From assembly GCA_905203995.1 (NCBI GenBank), contig CAJKXZ010000003.1:124001-188000 (forward strand): a DNA stretch of 64,000 nucleotides. Reading direction: 5' to 3'. The notes under the pieces are model-generated. The model was not told the origin of the DNA. It did no database searches and worked only from the letters and a program-made list of their open reading frames with translations. Within the stretch, counting starts at the first letter, position 1, and each line of letters opens with the position of its first letter. The stretch comes from an uncultured Methanomassiliicoccus sp. (GTDB lineage: Archaea > Thermoplasmatota > Thermoplasmata > Methanomassiliicoccales > Methanomassiliicoccaceae). The translations under genes were made by a program, and so were the position numbers. Shown here in pieces: positions 1-8,859 of this stretch.

Positions 1-15
1 GGCTTTTACGAATCA

Positions 16-306
16 ATGCGGCAGAAAGGTTTCTCCTACAACACGACTAGTTCTATCCGGAAATTTAAATGCCCGTATTGTGGATTTGAATTTTCTCTAG
101 TTTATGCGCGGATGTTTGCCTGTCAGGGCTGTTCGGAAGCTAATAAGGACTGTCCTAAAGTGCGTTGTGCAAAATGTGACAGTGAATTCTGGATTAAAGA
201 AATGCCAAACGTCCATAACAATTATCAGCAACGTGATCTCGCGCAGCATATCTCACAAATCGTAAAAAAGTATAACGAGGACATGGGTTATACCCATAAT
301 CGGTGA
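16..306 (+). CDS. Small zinc-ribbon protein, possibly 5'-truncated by window edge
   Basis: About 96 residues with metal-binding cysteine pairs CPYC, CQGC and CAKC plus a single Cys between the last two, followed by a short helical tail. This looks like a rubredoxin/zinc-ribbon fold of unknown function. The same pattern (CPxCGxEFSL, AxxCxGC, RCxxCDxEF) recurs in the minus-strand gene at 41788-42093, so the two are paralogues. The frame stays open to the first base of the window, so the ATG at 16 is only the first visible start. The stop codon overlaps the start region of the hydantoinase-like gene, suggesting co-transcription. I cannot assign a partner or substrate. Confidence 0.6.
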   Translation: MRQKGFSYNTTSSIRKFKCPYCGFEFSLVYARMFACQGCSEANKDCPKVRCAKCDSEFWIKEMPNVHNNYQQRDLAQHISQIVKKYNEDMGYTHNR

Positions 307-311
307 GGTTA

Positions 312-2324
312 ATGGAACTCGGGTTGGGTATCGATACTGGTGGAACATATACTGATGCAGTTTTATTAGATCTGGAGACAAACGAATTAATCTCCAAAGC
401 TAAGGCCTTGACGACCAGAGATGATTTGGCCGTCGGCATTCGCAATTCTTTGGCGTTGTTTGACAAAGCGCTTCTGAAAAAAGTCAGCATGGTCTCTCTT
501 TCTTCTACGCTTGCTACTAACTCGGTGGTGGAGGGGAAAGGCTGCCGGGTGGGAGTAATTTCAGTGGGCAGAGATTTTGATCGTTCAATTACTGCTGATG
601 AATCTATTACAATTACCGGCGGGCATGATCTCAATGGTATTGAATTAGCACCGCTGGATCTGGAAACCGCTAAGAAATTTTTACTCTCACTGCCGAATAA
701 AGTTGACAGTCTGGCAATTACCAGTTATCTAAGTGTAAGGAATCCTGAACACGAATTGGCGTTAAAGAAGCTGGCCAATGAGCTTTTAGATCTGCCAGTT
801 GTCTGCGGGCATGAACTTTCATCGAGTTTAGGGTTTAATGAACGAACACTCACTTCAATCATGAATGCACGGTTAATTCCTATCATTAAAGAATTAATCA
901 ATTCCATGAAATCGGTAATGAAGGAATATGAGATTAACGCGCCCTTGATGATTGTCAAAGGTGACGGTTCACTGATGAACGATGAGGTGGCTATTGAGCG
1001 GCCGGTGGAAACAATCATGTCGGGACCGGCAGCGAGTATGATCGGCGCTAAAACACTAACCGGTCTTAATGATGCTATTGTTATGGATATGGGCGGTACC
1101 ACTACCGACATTGGTATCTTGCGTAACGGTCAGCCGCGGCTTGAAAAAGAAGGGGCAATGATCGGCGGTAAAAGAACCAGGGTGACGGCCGCTGAAATTT
1201 ATACTTCTGGTATCGGCGGGGACAGCCGCATTGTCGTCAAAGGCGGAAAATTCTCCTTAACTTCGTTGCGGGTGATGCCGCTTTGTATCGCGGCTACTAA
1301 ATGGCCGCAGCTGTTACCGCGTCTGGAAGAGATTTCCCAAAGATGTTTCTTCTTTAATCTGGAAAGCATTAATGTGAATAATATTGTGCAGGATATTGAA
1401 TTCTTTATCAAAATAAAAGATATCAAAGATGCCCCCATCTCAGAGAATGATCGTAAATTCTTAGAGATCATTGCCCGTGAGCCCTATTCGCTCAGTGAAG
1501 CAGGCGCCTCTTTGAATCTCCATCCCTTTGCGTTTAATGTATCAAAGATGGAAGAACTGGGTATGGTCCAGCGTATTGGTTTAACGCCCACGGACATTCT
1601 CCATGCCGAAGGCAGTTACATCGAATATGAGCGGAAAGCTTCGGAATATGGTGTCAAACATCAGGCGTTGAAAATGAACCGTGAATACGAAGATTTCCTG
1701 GCCTTTGCTAAAGAAAAAGTAATCGAAAAATTGGGTGAAGAACTGCTTAAGAAACTCTTCTTAGAAAACATCGGCACTTTTGAGATGGATAAAGTCGCGC
1801 AGGATCTTGTTCGCAGAGCAATCAGCGGACCTTTAGCTGATGACTTCAACTGTGCCATTTCTCTGAACCTGCCGGTTATCGGCATCGGGGCACCGGTCGC
1901 TGCTTATTATCCGCAAATGGCGGAAAAGCTCAAGGCCCGCCTGCTGCTGCCTGAACATTCGGAAGTGGGAAACGCTATTGGCGCCGTAACCGGCAGTGTC
2001 ATCGAGCAGGTGGAGGTCTTAATCAAACCAGTAAGCGGTTCGCGCTTGATTGACGATCCCAATTGTACGGTCTTTGCCGTTTTTGGTAAATATGAATATG
2101 AAACCTGGTCACAGGCCGTGGAAGAAGGCACTGCGCGGGGCTGTGAGTATGTGCGCAACAAGGCACTGAAATCCGGCGCCAACAATGTCGATATTAACAT
2201 CGTCCAGGACAACCGGGAATATTCTGTCGGCCTTGAATACTCCGACAGTAAAATTCTCATGGAGACCGTCTTAACGATCACCGCTATCGGTAAACCAAAT
2301 CAATTCTCTGTTGAAGAGGCTTAA
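312..2324 (+). CDS. Hydantoinase/oxoprolinase (HyuA) family ATPase-like protein
   Basis: A 670-residue ASKHA-fold protein. The N-terminal phosphate loop GIDTGGTYTDAV (residues about 5-16) and the second loop MDMGGTTTDIGIL (about 257-269) are typical of HyuA, which couples ATP hydrolysis to opening of cyclic amides such as hydantoins or 5-oxoproline. Residues about 380-440 look like a small helical, winged-helix-like insertion. No HyuB partner is adjacent, so the usual two-subunit enzyme is not encoded here and the substrate is unknown. I chose ATG 312 because GGTGAGG lies five bases upstream; a GTG at 303 overlapping the previous stop is the alternative. It probably forms an operon with the preceding zinc-ribbon gene. 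Confidence 0.75.
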   Translation: MELGLGIDTGGTYTDAVLLDLETNELISKAKALTTRDDLAVGIRNSLALFDKALLKKVSMVSLSSTLATNSVVEGKGCRVGVISVGRDFDRSITADESITITGGHDLNGIELAPLDLETAKKFLLSLPNKVDSLAITSYLSVRNPEHELALKKLANELLDLPVVCGHELSSSLGFNERTLTSIMNARLIPIIKELINSMKSVMKEYEINAPLMIVKGDGSLMNDEVAIERPVETIMSGPAASMIGAKTLTGLNDAIVMDMGGTTTDIGILRNGQPRLEKEGAMIGGKRTRVTAAEIYTSGIGGDSRIVVKGGKFSLTSLRVMPLCIAATKWPQLLPRLEEISQRCFFFNLESINVNNIVQDIEFFIKIKDIKDAPISENDRKFLEIIAREPYSLSEAGASLNLHPFAFNVSKMEELGMVQRIGLTPTDILHAEGSYIEYERKASEYGVKHQALKMNREYEDFLAFAKEKVIEKLGEELLKKLFLENIGTFEMDKVAQDLVRRAISGPLADDFNCAISLNLPVIGIGAPVAAYYPQMAEKLKARLLLPEHSEVGNAIGAVTGSVIEQVEVLIKPVSGSRLIDDPNCTVFAVFGKYEYETWSQAVEEGTARGCEYVRNKALKSGANNVDINIVQDNREYSVGLEYSDSKILMETVLTITAIGKPNQFSVEEA

Positions 2325-2356
2325 GCCCCCTCAACAAATCTTTTATTATTTTCTAA

Positions 2357-2689
2357 TTAATCTTTTTCAAAAGTTATGCTGACCGAACCAACACTCTGCG
2401 TTCTTGATTTAGAAAGCATACCCAACTCCAGCCAGGCCGCATGAATGATCGCCGAAGGTACCAAGCAGGTAGCCGAACAATGTTCTCGCCGCTGAGGGTC
2501 CATAACTGCGCTGTTAGTTAGAGTCGTTACGTCATCGATGCTAATCTTCTCGAAGCCGTCGATATACTTCTTAACGTTTGCACAATTTGTTTCAAAAGAT
2601 AACTCAATTTCGCCGGTTTCGTTCAAAGATGCCGTCACTTTGGTCTTTTTGTCGCAGACACTCATATTTGCCGTAACTGTGGAAGTCAT
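2357..2689 (-). CDS. Small conserved cysteine-containing protein, function unknown
   Basis: About 110 residues with no signal peptide or membrane segment. The N-terminal half is strand-rich (TVTANMSVCDKKTKVTAS). Cysteines occur near residues 12, 35, 70 and 74, the last two as CSATC, so a metal or redox role is possible. I recall small methanogen DUF proteins of similar layout but cannot name one safely. The ATG is preceded by a GGTG motif (GGTGTAGAG). The gene is convergent with the hydantoinase gene and lies downstream of the MFS gene on the same strand; about 50 bases separate the MFS stop from this start, so a two-gene unit is plausible. Confidence 0.55.
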   Translation of the reverse strand: MTSTVTANMSVCDKKTKVTASLNETGEIELSFETNCANVKKYIDGFEKISIDDVTTLTNSAVMDPQRREHCSATCLVPSAIIHAAWLELGMLSKSRTQSVGSVSITFEKD

Positions 2690-2738
2690 CTCTACACCCT
2701 GGCCAGAAATGTTATTCTGAACAGTTATAACTTTTGCT

Positions 2739-3923
2739 TCAGGTTGCCGACTGAGCTTCTTCTTTCTCCCTTTTATTGATCATCACGCGGGCAATTGCTA
2801 CGCTGATAAAGGCTGCAACAGCACCGATGGCACTGACATACCCGATAGCCTTCACATCCGTGGCGTTATACAGAGGTGCAAAGGCTACCGGAGCCAGTGC
2901 ATAGCCGCTGTAACGCACCGTGTTGAAGATAGAAGAAACAGCTCCTTTGTATTTGGCAGAGATCTCTACCGACGTTGCTAGCATGGAAGACCAGCAGAAG
3001 GAGGTACCGATTCTCAGCAATGAAAGGGTGAGAATATATTCGATCATCGTTGTTGAAACCGTAATCAGCAGCAAGGAAACGATCATCAGGGAAAAACCAC
3101 TGGCAGCACCGGTGAAACGGCCAAATTTATCGCTGACGCGGCCGCTGAAGGGGCTGATCGCCACTCCTGAGAGGCCGGCAATACCCAAGACCACGCCGAT
3201 GTAACTTTCATCCAGATGCAGCGGCGGTAAGGAGAGCAGGTCAGAAACGAAAGACATCATGCCGATGTAGGAGAGGAACGTAAGAAAGCCGGCAATGCAC
3301 AAGGGAACGATACCTTTCGCCCGGGCTCCTTTTTTCAAGACTGTTGCCACTCCTTCCTCAGGACGTGTGCTGACCCGGTCGTCTTCAAAGAGTTTGAGGA
3401 AGAGAAAGAGGGCGATGACGGCATAGACGCCCGTAATAACAAACACGCCCCGCCAGTCAATCAACGATAACGCGCCGGCAACCAGCGGACCGGAAGCTAC
3501 GCCAGCAGCACTCGCGCCGTTAGAATAACCCATTGCTTTACCTAGTTCGGCACGGGGTACCAGATCGCCAAGCAAAGCCTGCAGAATCGGCTGTACTAGT
3601 GCAAAGCCCGCTCCCTGCACGGCCCGACCTGCGAGAAATAAGTTCAAATCCGGACTAAAGACAATGACCGCGCTGCCAACGGCAAAAATGCCCAGACCGG
3701 CAGTAGCAATCAGCCGGCGGCCGTAAGCATCAGAAATGGCCCCGCTGATCAGCATCAACAAGGCGTAAGGCACCATGTAGGTCGTTACGGATGCCAGAAT
3801 CTGCGGCGCACTGGCGGCAAAAGTAGCCTTTAAATCAGGTACTAAGGCTAGAACCGCATTGGTACTGAAAGGACTTACAAAAGAAGTAAGGTAGATGAGC
3901 AGTACACGGCCATTCAACAGCAA
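2739..3923 (-). CDS. MFS transporter, 12-helix type
   Basis: A 394-residue polytopic membrane protein. The MFS signature between helices 2 and 3 is visible (SDAYGRRL, about residues 62-69) and a second copy is present in the C-terminal half (SDKFGR). The length and about twelve hydrophobic stretches fit the drug:H+ antiporter-1 group, but the substrate cannot be predicted. The frame offers only TTG codons as plausible starts (3923 or 3917) before an in-frame TGA 13 codons upstream, and no clear Shine-Dalgarno motif is seen, so the exact start is uncertain. The protein ends in a charged cytoplasmic tail (KREKEEAQSAT). Confidence 0.8.
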   Translation of the reverse strand: MLLNGRVLLIYLTSFVSPFSTNAVLALVPDLKATFAASAPQILASVTTYMVPYALLMLISGAISDAYGRRLIATAGLGIFAVGSAVIVFSPDLNLFLAGRAVQGAGFALVQPILQALLGDLVPRAELGKAMGYSNGASAAGVASGPLVAGALSLIDWRGVFVITGVYAVIALFLFLKLFEDDRVSTRPEEGVATVLKKGARAKGIVPLCIAGFLTFLSYIGMMSFVSDLLSLPPLHLDESYIGVVLGIAGLSGVAISPFSGRVSDKFGRFTGAASGFSLMIVSLLLITVSTTMIEYILTLSLLRIGTSFCWSSMLATSVEISAKYKGAVSSIFNTVRYSGYALAPVAFAPLYNATDVKAIGYVSAIGAVAAFISVAIARVMINKREKEEAQSAT

Positions 3924-3979
3924 TTCAGTCGGAGATGGTTGTTGATAGCTTGTGCCCGCTCAATTCTCAAAAAGAGACT

Positions 3980-4339
3980 TTATGCTGAGTAATCCAGACG
4001 GCCTTTTTCATTATAGCCTTGGACGGTCAGCTGGGTGCCCAGAGCGGCTTCAATCATCAGGGAAGCATCTTTCTTCTCTTCATCGGGCACAATGATCACG
4101 ACCTGGTATTCTGCTGCTGTTTCGCCATACTCTTCAATCGTTTCGGGATCATTCCAGCATTCTTCCGGTTCAATGAATTCAAAAGCAATGATCTCTTCAT
4201 TTTGAGGGTTGATGACTCTGATTAAACCGCGGCAGCCGTCTTCGGTCTCCATTGAATCACTGTCGATGATGAAATTAGGATTATGCTTCTTGAGCAGGGC
4301 CACGCGGGTCGCAATGATCTCTTCCACAATGTCTTCCAT
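3980..4339 (-). CDS. Small acidic protein, possible paralogue of the 50500-50850 gene
   Basis: 119 residues, strongly acidic, with no cysteine cluster or membrane segment. The order of features is a helical N-terminus ending KKHNPNF, a strand pair (GLIRVINPQNEEIIAFEFIEPEECW), a helix with a conserved tyrosine (EEYGETAAEY), then a strand VVIIVPDEE and a helix. The protein at 50500-50850 shows the same order (ENPG, WVVITIADENG, W, HYNELAEDLDLAVILPDE), so I consider them members of one small family. The function is unknown; the alternation resembles a restriction-endonuclease-like or ACT-like fold, but that is speculation. The gene is divergent from hpt, with the start codons 76 bases apart. Confidence 0.5.
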   Translation of the reverse strand: MEDIVEEIIATRVALLKKHNPNFIIDSDSMETEDGCRGLIRVINPQNEEIIAFEFIEPEECWNDPETIEEYGETAAEYQVVIIVPDEEKKDASLMIEAALGTQLTVQGYNEKGRLDYSA

Positions 4340-4415
4340 AGTTATCGCCGCTCATCATAGCTTAATCTCTGATTTAAGCGTACTCATTAATTTTCCGGAA
4401 GACTATTACCAAGTT

Positions 4416-4979
4416 ATGTTAGAAAAACTGAAGGAAAGCTTACTCGAGGTTCCCATCATCAAAAAAGGGGACTACAGTTACTTCATCCACCCGCTTGCCG
4501 ACGGGATTCCTCAGATCGAAGCTGAACTCTTAAACGAAGTTACTGATGAAATCGTCAAACGGCTTCCGCCCTGTGATCTGCTCTTAACCCCGGAAGCCAT
4601 GGGTATCCCGCTGGCCACCGCCGTCTCCTTGAAAACAGGCCTCCCCTTCAGCATTATCCGCAAGAAATCCTATGGTCTGCCGCAGGAACTTTGCATTAAG
4701 CAGCAGACTGGCTATGCTCAGAGCCTGATGTACATCAACGGCGTCCAAGCCGGTCAAAGAGTAGTCATCATCGACGACATTATCTCTACCGGCGGTACGC
4801 TGCGGGCTATTATCTCGATGCTCAAGGAACATGGTGTGGAAGTTGCAGGGGTTATCGTTCTCTTTAACAAAGCGCAGGGCGCTGAAAAAACTTCACAGGA
4901 TCTGGGTATCAACATTGAGCCCTTAATTGATGTCGAAGTGGTTAATGAGCAACTGCAGGTCTTGCCCAGCGGGCAATAA
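4416..4979 (+). CDS. hpt: Archaeal hypoxanthine/guanine phosphoribosyltransferase
   Basis: 187 residues that match the archaeal Hpt type throughout. The N-terminus MLEKLKESLLEVPIIKKGDY is characteristic, TPEAMGIPLATAVS contacts the purine, and VVIIDDIISTGGT (about residues 112-124) is the PRPP-binding loop. It salvages hypoxanthine or guanine with PRPP to IMP or GMP in the cytoplasm. The ATG at 4416 gives the standard family N-terminus; the frame is open further upstream but that extension runs over the divergent gene and has no family support. Only a weak Shine-Dalgarno (CGGAAG) is present, so a leaderless or short-leader transcript is likely. The following GNAT gene starts about 30 bases downstream. 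Confidence 0.9.
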   Translation: MLEKLKESLLEVPIIKKGDYSYFIHPLADGIPQIEAELLNEVTDEIVKRLPPCDLLLTPEAMGIPLATAVSLKTGLPFSIIRKKSYGLPQELCIKQQTGYAQSLMYINGVQAGQRVVIIDDIISTGGTLRAIISMLKEHGVEVAGVIVLFNKAQGAEKTSQDLGINIEPLIDVEVVNEQLQVLPSGQ

Positions 4980-5010
4980 ACTTAAAACAAAACACTCATA
5001 CCGGCTAAAC

Positions 5011-5487
5011 GTGAGTGAAATTTCTTTACAAGAAGTAACACTGGCGCAGGTGGAAGAACTTTCGGCGGTGGCCTATGAAGTCTGGCGGGAATCCTATGCC
5101 GGGATTGTCCCCCGTGAGCAGGTCGAATACATGCTTGATAAATTCCAGTCACCAGCCGCCCTCACGGAGCAGATTCAAGCCGGCTACCACTATTATTTCC
5201 TGATTTATGATGGAAAAATCAGCGGCTATGCTGGTATCCGCCAGGATCCCGACTGTCTCTTTTTAAGCAAACTGTATGTGCTGGCTGATTTTCGTGAGCG
5301 GGGCATCGCTTCTTATGCGGTCCAGGAGATTGCTAAAATGGGCAGGCCGATCCGCTTGACAGTCAACCGCGGCAACCAGCGGGCCATTTCGGCGTACAAG
5401 AAGATTGGTTTTATCGCGGTCAAAGAACAGCAGGCAGATATCGGTGAAGGTTTCGTGATGGATGATTACATCATGGAACTTTCCTGA
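5011..5487 (+). CDS. GNAT-family N-acetyltransferase
   Basis: 158 residues with a GNAT core: a strand and motif A (LYVLADFRERGIASYAVQEI, about residues 87-106), where RERGIA is the acetyl-CoA pyrophosphate loop, and a C-terminal NQRAISAYKKIGF motif B. It most resembles small-molecule or RimI-like acetyltransferases of bacteria and archaea; the acceptor is unknown. I chose GTG 5011 because the longer frame reads back into hpt and lacks similarity to the fold. It lies 31 bases downstream of hpt on the same strand and is probably co-transcribed with it. Confidence 0.8.
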   Translation: MSEISLQEVTLAQVEELSAVAYEVWRESYAGIVPREQVEYMLDKFQSPAALTEQIQAGYHYYFLIYDGKISGYAGIRQDPDCLFLSKLYVLADFRERGIASYAVQEIAKMGRPIRLTVNRGNQRAISAYKKIGFIAVKEQQADIGEGFVMDDYIMELS

Positions 5488-5545
5488 TCGTCTAAAGGAA
5501 TTTAGACAAATTTTATTAATAGCGCCCTGTGCATGAAAGCGGGGA

Positions 5546-6514
5546 ATGGGTAGAAAATCGCAGATCATCCTGGGCAATGGTGTCGAAGTTTCCGGAACCC
5601 GCAAATACTTCTTCGACGCCCAACTTTTTGAAGCGGAAGGAATCCACTGCATTTCACATGCGCATTCGGATCACTTACCTAAACGAAGCAGTACTGGGGA
5701 GGCGGTCTGCTCGGAAACTACTCTACGCTGCATTAATGAATGTACCAAACACTCACTTTCGCAGAGAATTGAGCCGGAAATTGAGCTGTTCAATGCCGGC
5801 CATATGGCTGGTTCCAGTATGTTCCGGGTAGATCTGGATGGTGAAAAGATTCTCTACACCGGCGATTTTTCCACTAAAGACCGTTTTGGGGTCACCGGTG
5901 CGCGGCCGCAGAAAACAGACATTCTCATCACTGAGTCTACTTTCGGCAAACCGGAATATGTTTTTCCGCCTCAGGATGAGATGGGGGCGATTATCCATGA
6001 CTGGGCCGAAGACAATCTTGCGCAGGGCCGATCTGTGGCTTTGTATTCTTACCCTTTCGGCAAATCACAGGATCTCTTGCGGATTTTGGCCGACTTAGAT
6101 CCTTTACTCGACGAATCCGTCTCGCGGGCAACTGCCGCTGCCTGTCCGGAATTAACTTTCAGAAAATATTCGCCAGAAGAAGCGCCTAAGGAACCCTTTG
6201 TTCTCATCTGCCGTCCTTACTCTAAAAAGAAATGGGCGGAAGCGCCCTGGCGCCGGACAGAAATGCAGACGGCTGCAGTTTCCGGCTGGGCGATGAATCC
6301 TTCCTACAAATATATGGCCGGCGTTAACGAAGCCTTTCCTTTGTCTGATCATGCTGGGTTTGATGAGTTGCTCGCTTTCGCCGAGGCCTGCAAGCCCTCT
6401 TTAGTTCTGACCCACCATGGTTTCTCTACGGAACTAGCTAAAGAGCTGCGTAGCCGCCTAGGAATCGAAGCTCGCCCCTTGGTCAAGGGGCAATGCAGTA
6501 TTTTTGATTTCTAA
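5546..6514 (+). CDS. Metallo-beta-lactamase-fold RNA-processing-type exonuclease
   Basis: 322 residues. The zinc-binding signature SHAHSDHL (about residues 37-44) is followed by NAGHMAGSSMF and a metal-ligand GDFS segment. The C-terminal LSDHAGFDEL and LTHHGFS are typical of the beta-CASP-type 'mRNA 3'-end processing factor-like' exonuclease family. It would cleave RNA or DNA ends in the cytoplasm. The protein is shorter than full CPSF73/aCPSF enzymes and has no KH domain, so it is the small exonuclease-like type, not aCPSF1. The ATG has GGGGA directly upstream. It lies 58 bases after the GNAT gene and is convergent with the phosphoribosyltransferase gene, their stop codons three bases apart. 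Confidence 0.8.
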   Translation: MGRKSQIILGNGVEVSGTRKYFFDAQLFEAEGIHCISHAHSDHLPKRSSTGEAVCSETTLRCINECTKHSLSQRIEPEIELFNAGHMAGSSMFRVDLDGEKILYTGDFSTKDRFGVTGARPQKTDILITESTFGKPEYVFPPQDEMGAIIHDWAEDNLAQGRSVALYSYPFGKSQDLLRILADLDPLLDESVSRATAAACPELTFRKYSPEEAPKEPFVLICRPYSKKKWAEAPWRRTEMQTAAVSGWAMNPSYKYMAGVNEAFPLSDHAGFDELLAFAEACKPSLVLTHHGFSTELAKELRSRLGIEARPLVKGQCSIFDF

Positions 6515-6516
6515 GC

Positions 6517-7176
6517 TTACAAGACCTGCCAAAGGCCGTTGTTCTCTTTGATTTTTCCCAGATCGCGGAGGACACCAAGCGTTTTATCAAGTAATTCTGA
6601 TGACGGCTCAATCTGAAACTGCTCGACGAAAGCCTGCTGAATGTCTTTTTTGTTTTTAGGTTCGTAGAGTGTTTTTGGTAAAATCGTCCGCATGTCTTCG
6701 TGAACATTCCAGGGGAAAATAAACCAGGTCCAGTCCGCGCTGGAGATAGTGTGTGAATAAACGTCAGGCACATAACCTGAATGGCCGATATGAATGAGCG
6801 CTGCACTCACTACTTGAGCAGGATTCTTTTCTTTGACGTGATTAACTGCCAGTTTTAACGAATCGCCGGTATCAGTAATGTCATCGATAACCAGCACTTT
6901 TTCATTAGAAACATCAGTAATTAATTCCTGTGTCAGTAAAGCATTGCCGTCGGGATTGGCGGTAACACCCCAATGCTCAGTTTTAACCGCGTATAATTTT
7001 TTGATCAATAATTCATCACAAAGAATTCTTGCTGGTACCCAACCACCGCGGGTCAGACCGATTACCACTTCCGGGCGATAGTCCATTTTTCTCACTTTAT
7101 CCGCGATGTCTGCGCACCAGTTGCTAATTTCATCATAGGTGACTAATCTGCATTTGAAGCTTTCAATGTCGGCCAT
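6517..7176 (-). CDS. Xanthine/guanine-type phosphoribosyltransferase with C-terminal helical extension
   Basis: 219 residues. The PRPP loop VLVIDDITDTGDSL (about residues 94-107) and GLTRGGWVPAR (about 40-50) identify a type I PRTase. The hood segment WTWFIFPWN resembles archaeal Gpt-like enzymes, which salvage xanthine or guanine to the nucleotide. Residues about 160-219 form an extra helical region (KKDIQQAFVEQF, LLDKTLGVLRDLGKI) that looks like a small winged-helix or helical tail, beyond the usual 150-160 residue core. GGGGAG lies upstream of the ATG. It is adjacent to the DHH phosphoesterase on the same strand, with about 30 bases between them. Confidence 0.8.
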   Translation of the reverse strand: MADIESFKCRLVTYDEISNWCADIADKVRKMDYRPEVVIGLTRGGWVPARILCDELLIKKLYAVKTEHWGVTANPDGNALLTQELITDVSNEKVLVIDDITDTGDSLKLAVNHVKEKNPAQVVSAALIHIGHSGYVPDVYSHTISSADWTWFIFPWNVHEDMRTILPKTLYEPKNKKDIQQAFVEQFQIEPSSELLDKTLGVLRDLGKIKENNGLWQVL

Positions 7177-7208
7177 ATGTGTCTCCCCTCTATTGCTTAC
7201 TCGAACTC

Positions 7209-8180
7209 TTATCTTTTACGTTGATATTCGCCTTCAGAAGCGGCAAAACGGAAAAAGTCTAAGGAACGGGAGACGCAGATGTTCAGAAAAGCCTCAGCAT
7301 CGCCTTTGCCGCTCAATCCGGCGGCTCCGGCATGACCGCCGCCGACCCCATTAGTCTCGCCAGTAATGTCGTTAAGGATCTTGCCCAGATGGAATCCTTT
7401 CTGTACCAATTCCTGTCGTGCGCGGGAACTGATGCGGAATTCATCTTTCCGCTGTGAACCGACAAAAGCAACATCCGCTCCAATATTCAGCAGAGCTTTG
7501 CAGATCGAACCTTCGTGTGAGCTGCGCTGGGCAACAGCGACAATATACTCGCCTACCCGTTCAAACTTCATGCTCTGGGCACCTTTCAGTTGTGAAACGC
7601 GTTCAGAAACATCCTGTTTGAGGTCAGTAAGGCTGATAACTTCTTTCATTTCCAGCTGCGCTTCATCCAGCAAATCAGCAAAACTTCTCATCATGCGAGA
7701 ATCCGCGAATTTGAAATGTCCGCTGTCAGTAACCATGCCGGCGGCCAGCGCCATTGCTGTAGTTTTGTCAATTTTATGTCCGACGTGGCGGAGAATATCC
7801 AGCACAATCTCGGCGCAACTCTTTCTTTCCTCATCGCACAGCGATAAACAATTATCCCAGTCACCACTGGCGGCATGATGATCGATGGCTACATACTCAA
7901 TTCCTGATAAATCGGCAGATACTTGGTCTTTCGAAGAACAGTCCACAATAACGGCATAATCATACTCTGTCAGCTGAGGATTTTCAAGAATAGTAATTGA
8001 TAACTTTTCAGCAACGGCTTTGGCGACGCGGTCAACACCGCCCGGAGCCGCAATTTCGGTATTGGGAAAACACCGGGAGAGCGCATAAGCCGAACCCAAA
8101 GCATCGGGGTCAGCATTGCCGTGCATTAAAACAATTTTTTTGCCGGTGTTGAGTTTGGCAGCAATTTCATCAATCATCAT
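7209..8180 (-). CDS. DHH/DHHA1-family phosphoesterase (RecJ-like)
   Basis: 323 residues. DHH motifs are visible in order: HGNADPDALGSA (motif I, about 20-31), VDCSS (II), AIDHHA (III, about 98-103) and TDSGHFKF (IV). The C-terminal DHHA1 glycine motif GVGGGHAGAAG is at about 286-296. The family hydrolyses phosphodiester bonds in short RNAs, single-stranded DNA or cyclic dinucleotides. Archaeal superoperons usually carry such a gene next to prefoldin beta, as here. A terminator at 8217-8245 separates it from prefoldin, so it probably has its own promoter in the AT-rich 8190-8215 stretch. Exact substrate not predictable. Confidence 0.85.
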   Translation of the reverse strand: MMIDEIAAKLNTGKKIVLMHGNADPDALGSAYALSRCFPNTEIAAPGGVDRVAKAVAEKLSITILENPQLTEYDYAVIVDCSSKDQVSADLSGIEYVAIDHHAASGDWDNCLSLCDEERKSCAEIVLDILRHVGHKIDKTTAMALAAGMVTDSGHFKFADSRMMRSFADLLDEAQLEMKEVISLTDLKQDVSERVSQLKGAQSMKFERVGEYIVAVAQRSSHEGSICKALLNIGADVAFVGSQRKDEFRISSRARQELVQKGFHLGKILNDITGETNGVGGGHAGAAGLSGKGDAEAFLNICVSRSLDFFRFAASEGEYQRKR

Positions 8181-8216
8181 TAGAGGTATGAAGCACCAAT
8201 ATTATTAGTTAATTAA

Positions 8217-8245
8217 CAAAAAACAGGAGAAGCTCCCGAGGGAGC
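8217..8245 (-). terminator. Hairpin plus T-tract terminator closing the superoperon
   Basis: On the minus strand, the palindrome GCTCCC-TC-GGGAGC (8232-8245) is followed by a run of six T (8218-8223). It lies just after the prefoldin beta stop codon and before the DHH gene. The shape is that of an intrinsic terminator. Confidence 0.7.
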
Positions 8246-8252
8246 AGAGGGT

Positions 8253-8618
8253 TTACTGAGTATCTAAGGGAAGGCCAGTTGCAATTGCCTTGTTGATCTG
8301 TTCTTGCATAGTCTGGTACTTTTCGCGTAAAGCTTTTTCCTGCCTTTCTATGCCTTTTAAGCGGATCTCAAGGGTTTCTTTGCTTTCTTCAAGGTCTTTG
8401 AGAACTGTCTCTTTTCCTTCTGCTTTGATAAGTAATGCACCAGCACTCTTGTAAATTACAGCATCTTGCGGAGCTTTGCCCAGTTCCTCGACGGTACGGG
8501 TCATTTCTCTGACCTGAGCATCCATCTGGAGTTTCTGAGTTAATACTGCCTGCAGCTGCTGTTGGAGCTGCTGGAATTGTGCAATCTGATTCTGAATCTG
8601 GGGGCTTACACTGTCCAT
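8253..8618 (-). CDS. pfdB: Prefoldin subunit beta
   Basis: 121 residues forming two long coiled-coil helices (glutamine-rich NQIAQFQQLQQQLQ and KLQMDAQVREM at the N-terminus, EIRLKGIERQEKALREKYQ at the C-terminus) separated by the beta-hairpin region DAVIYKSAGALLIKAEG, which is diagnostic for prefoldin beta. It assembles with prefoldin alpha into the hexameric chaperone that holds unfolded proteins for the thermosome. I chose ATG 8618 rather than GTG 8627 because GGTGA at 8624-8628 is then correctly spaced five bases away. It is the last gene of the superoperon and abuts pcc1 directly. Confidence 0.93.
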   Translation of the reverse strand: MDSVSPQIQNQIAQFQQLQQQLQAVLTQKLQMDAQVREMTRTVEELGKAPQDAVIYKSAGALLIKAEGKETVLKDLEESKETLEIRLKGIERQEKALREKYQTMQEQINKAIATGLPLDTQ

Positions 8619-8619
8619 A

Positions 8620-8853
8620 TTAGTCACCTGCCATATTTGCGATGTCTTCCGAGACCGCTATCCATCTTATGTATGAGTTTAGTGCTGCCCTCAACGCACC
8701 GATGTCTGTCGCATCTATGCTTAGAGTTATTCCCCCATCCTTACGAGAGATCTCTACGTGCGTTCTTGGGACTTCTCTTCCTATCTCGGGAAAGAGGGCA
8801 GACCAAACCGCTGCTTCATGCGGGGTGTCTAGTTGAAGGACTGCCTTAGGCAA
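8620..8853 (-). CDS. pcc1: KEOPS complex subunit Pcc1
   Basis: 77 residues, the usual size of archaeal Pcc1, with the pattern AALNSYIRWI near the C-terminus typical of the family and a strand-helix-strand layout. Pcc1 is the dimerising, tRNA-binding subunit of KEOPS, which makes N6-threonylcarbamoyladenosine at position 37 of ANN-decoding tRNAs. The only possible start in the frame is TTG 8853, because a TGA lies three codons upstream. GGTGA (8864-8868) six bases before the TTG supports this start and overlaps the end of rpoP, implying translational coupling. Confidence 0.85.
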   Translation of the reverse strand: MPKAVLQLDTPHEAAVWSALFPEIGREVPRTHVEISRKDGGITLSIDATDIGALRAALNSYIRWIAVSEDIANMAGD

Positions 8854-8859
8854 TCCGCT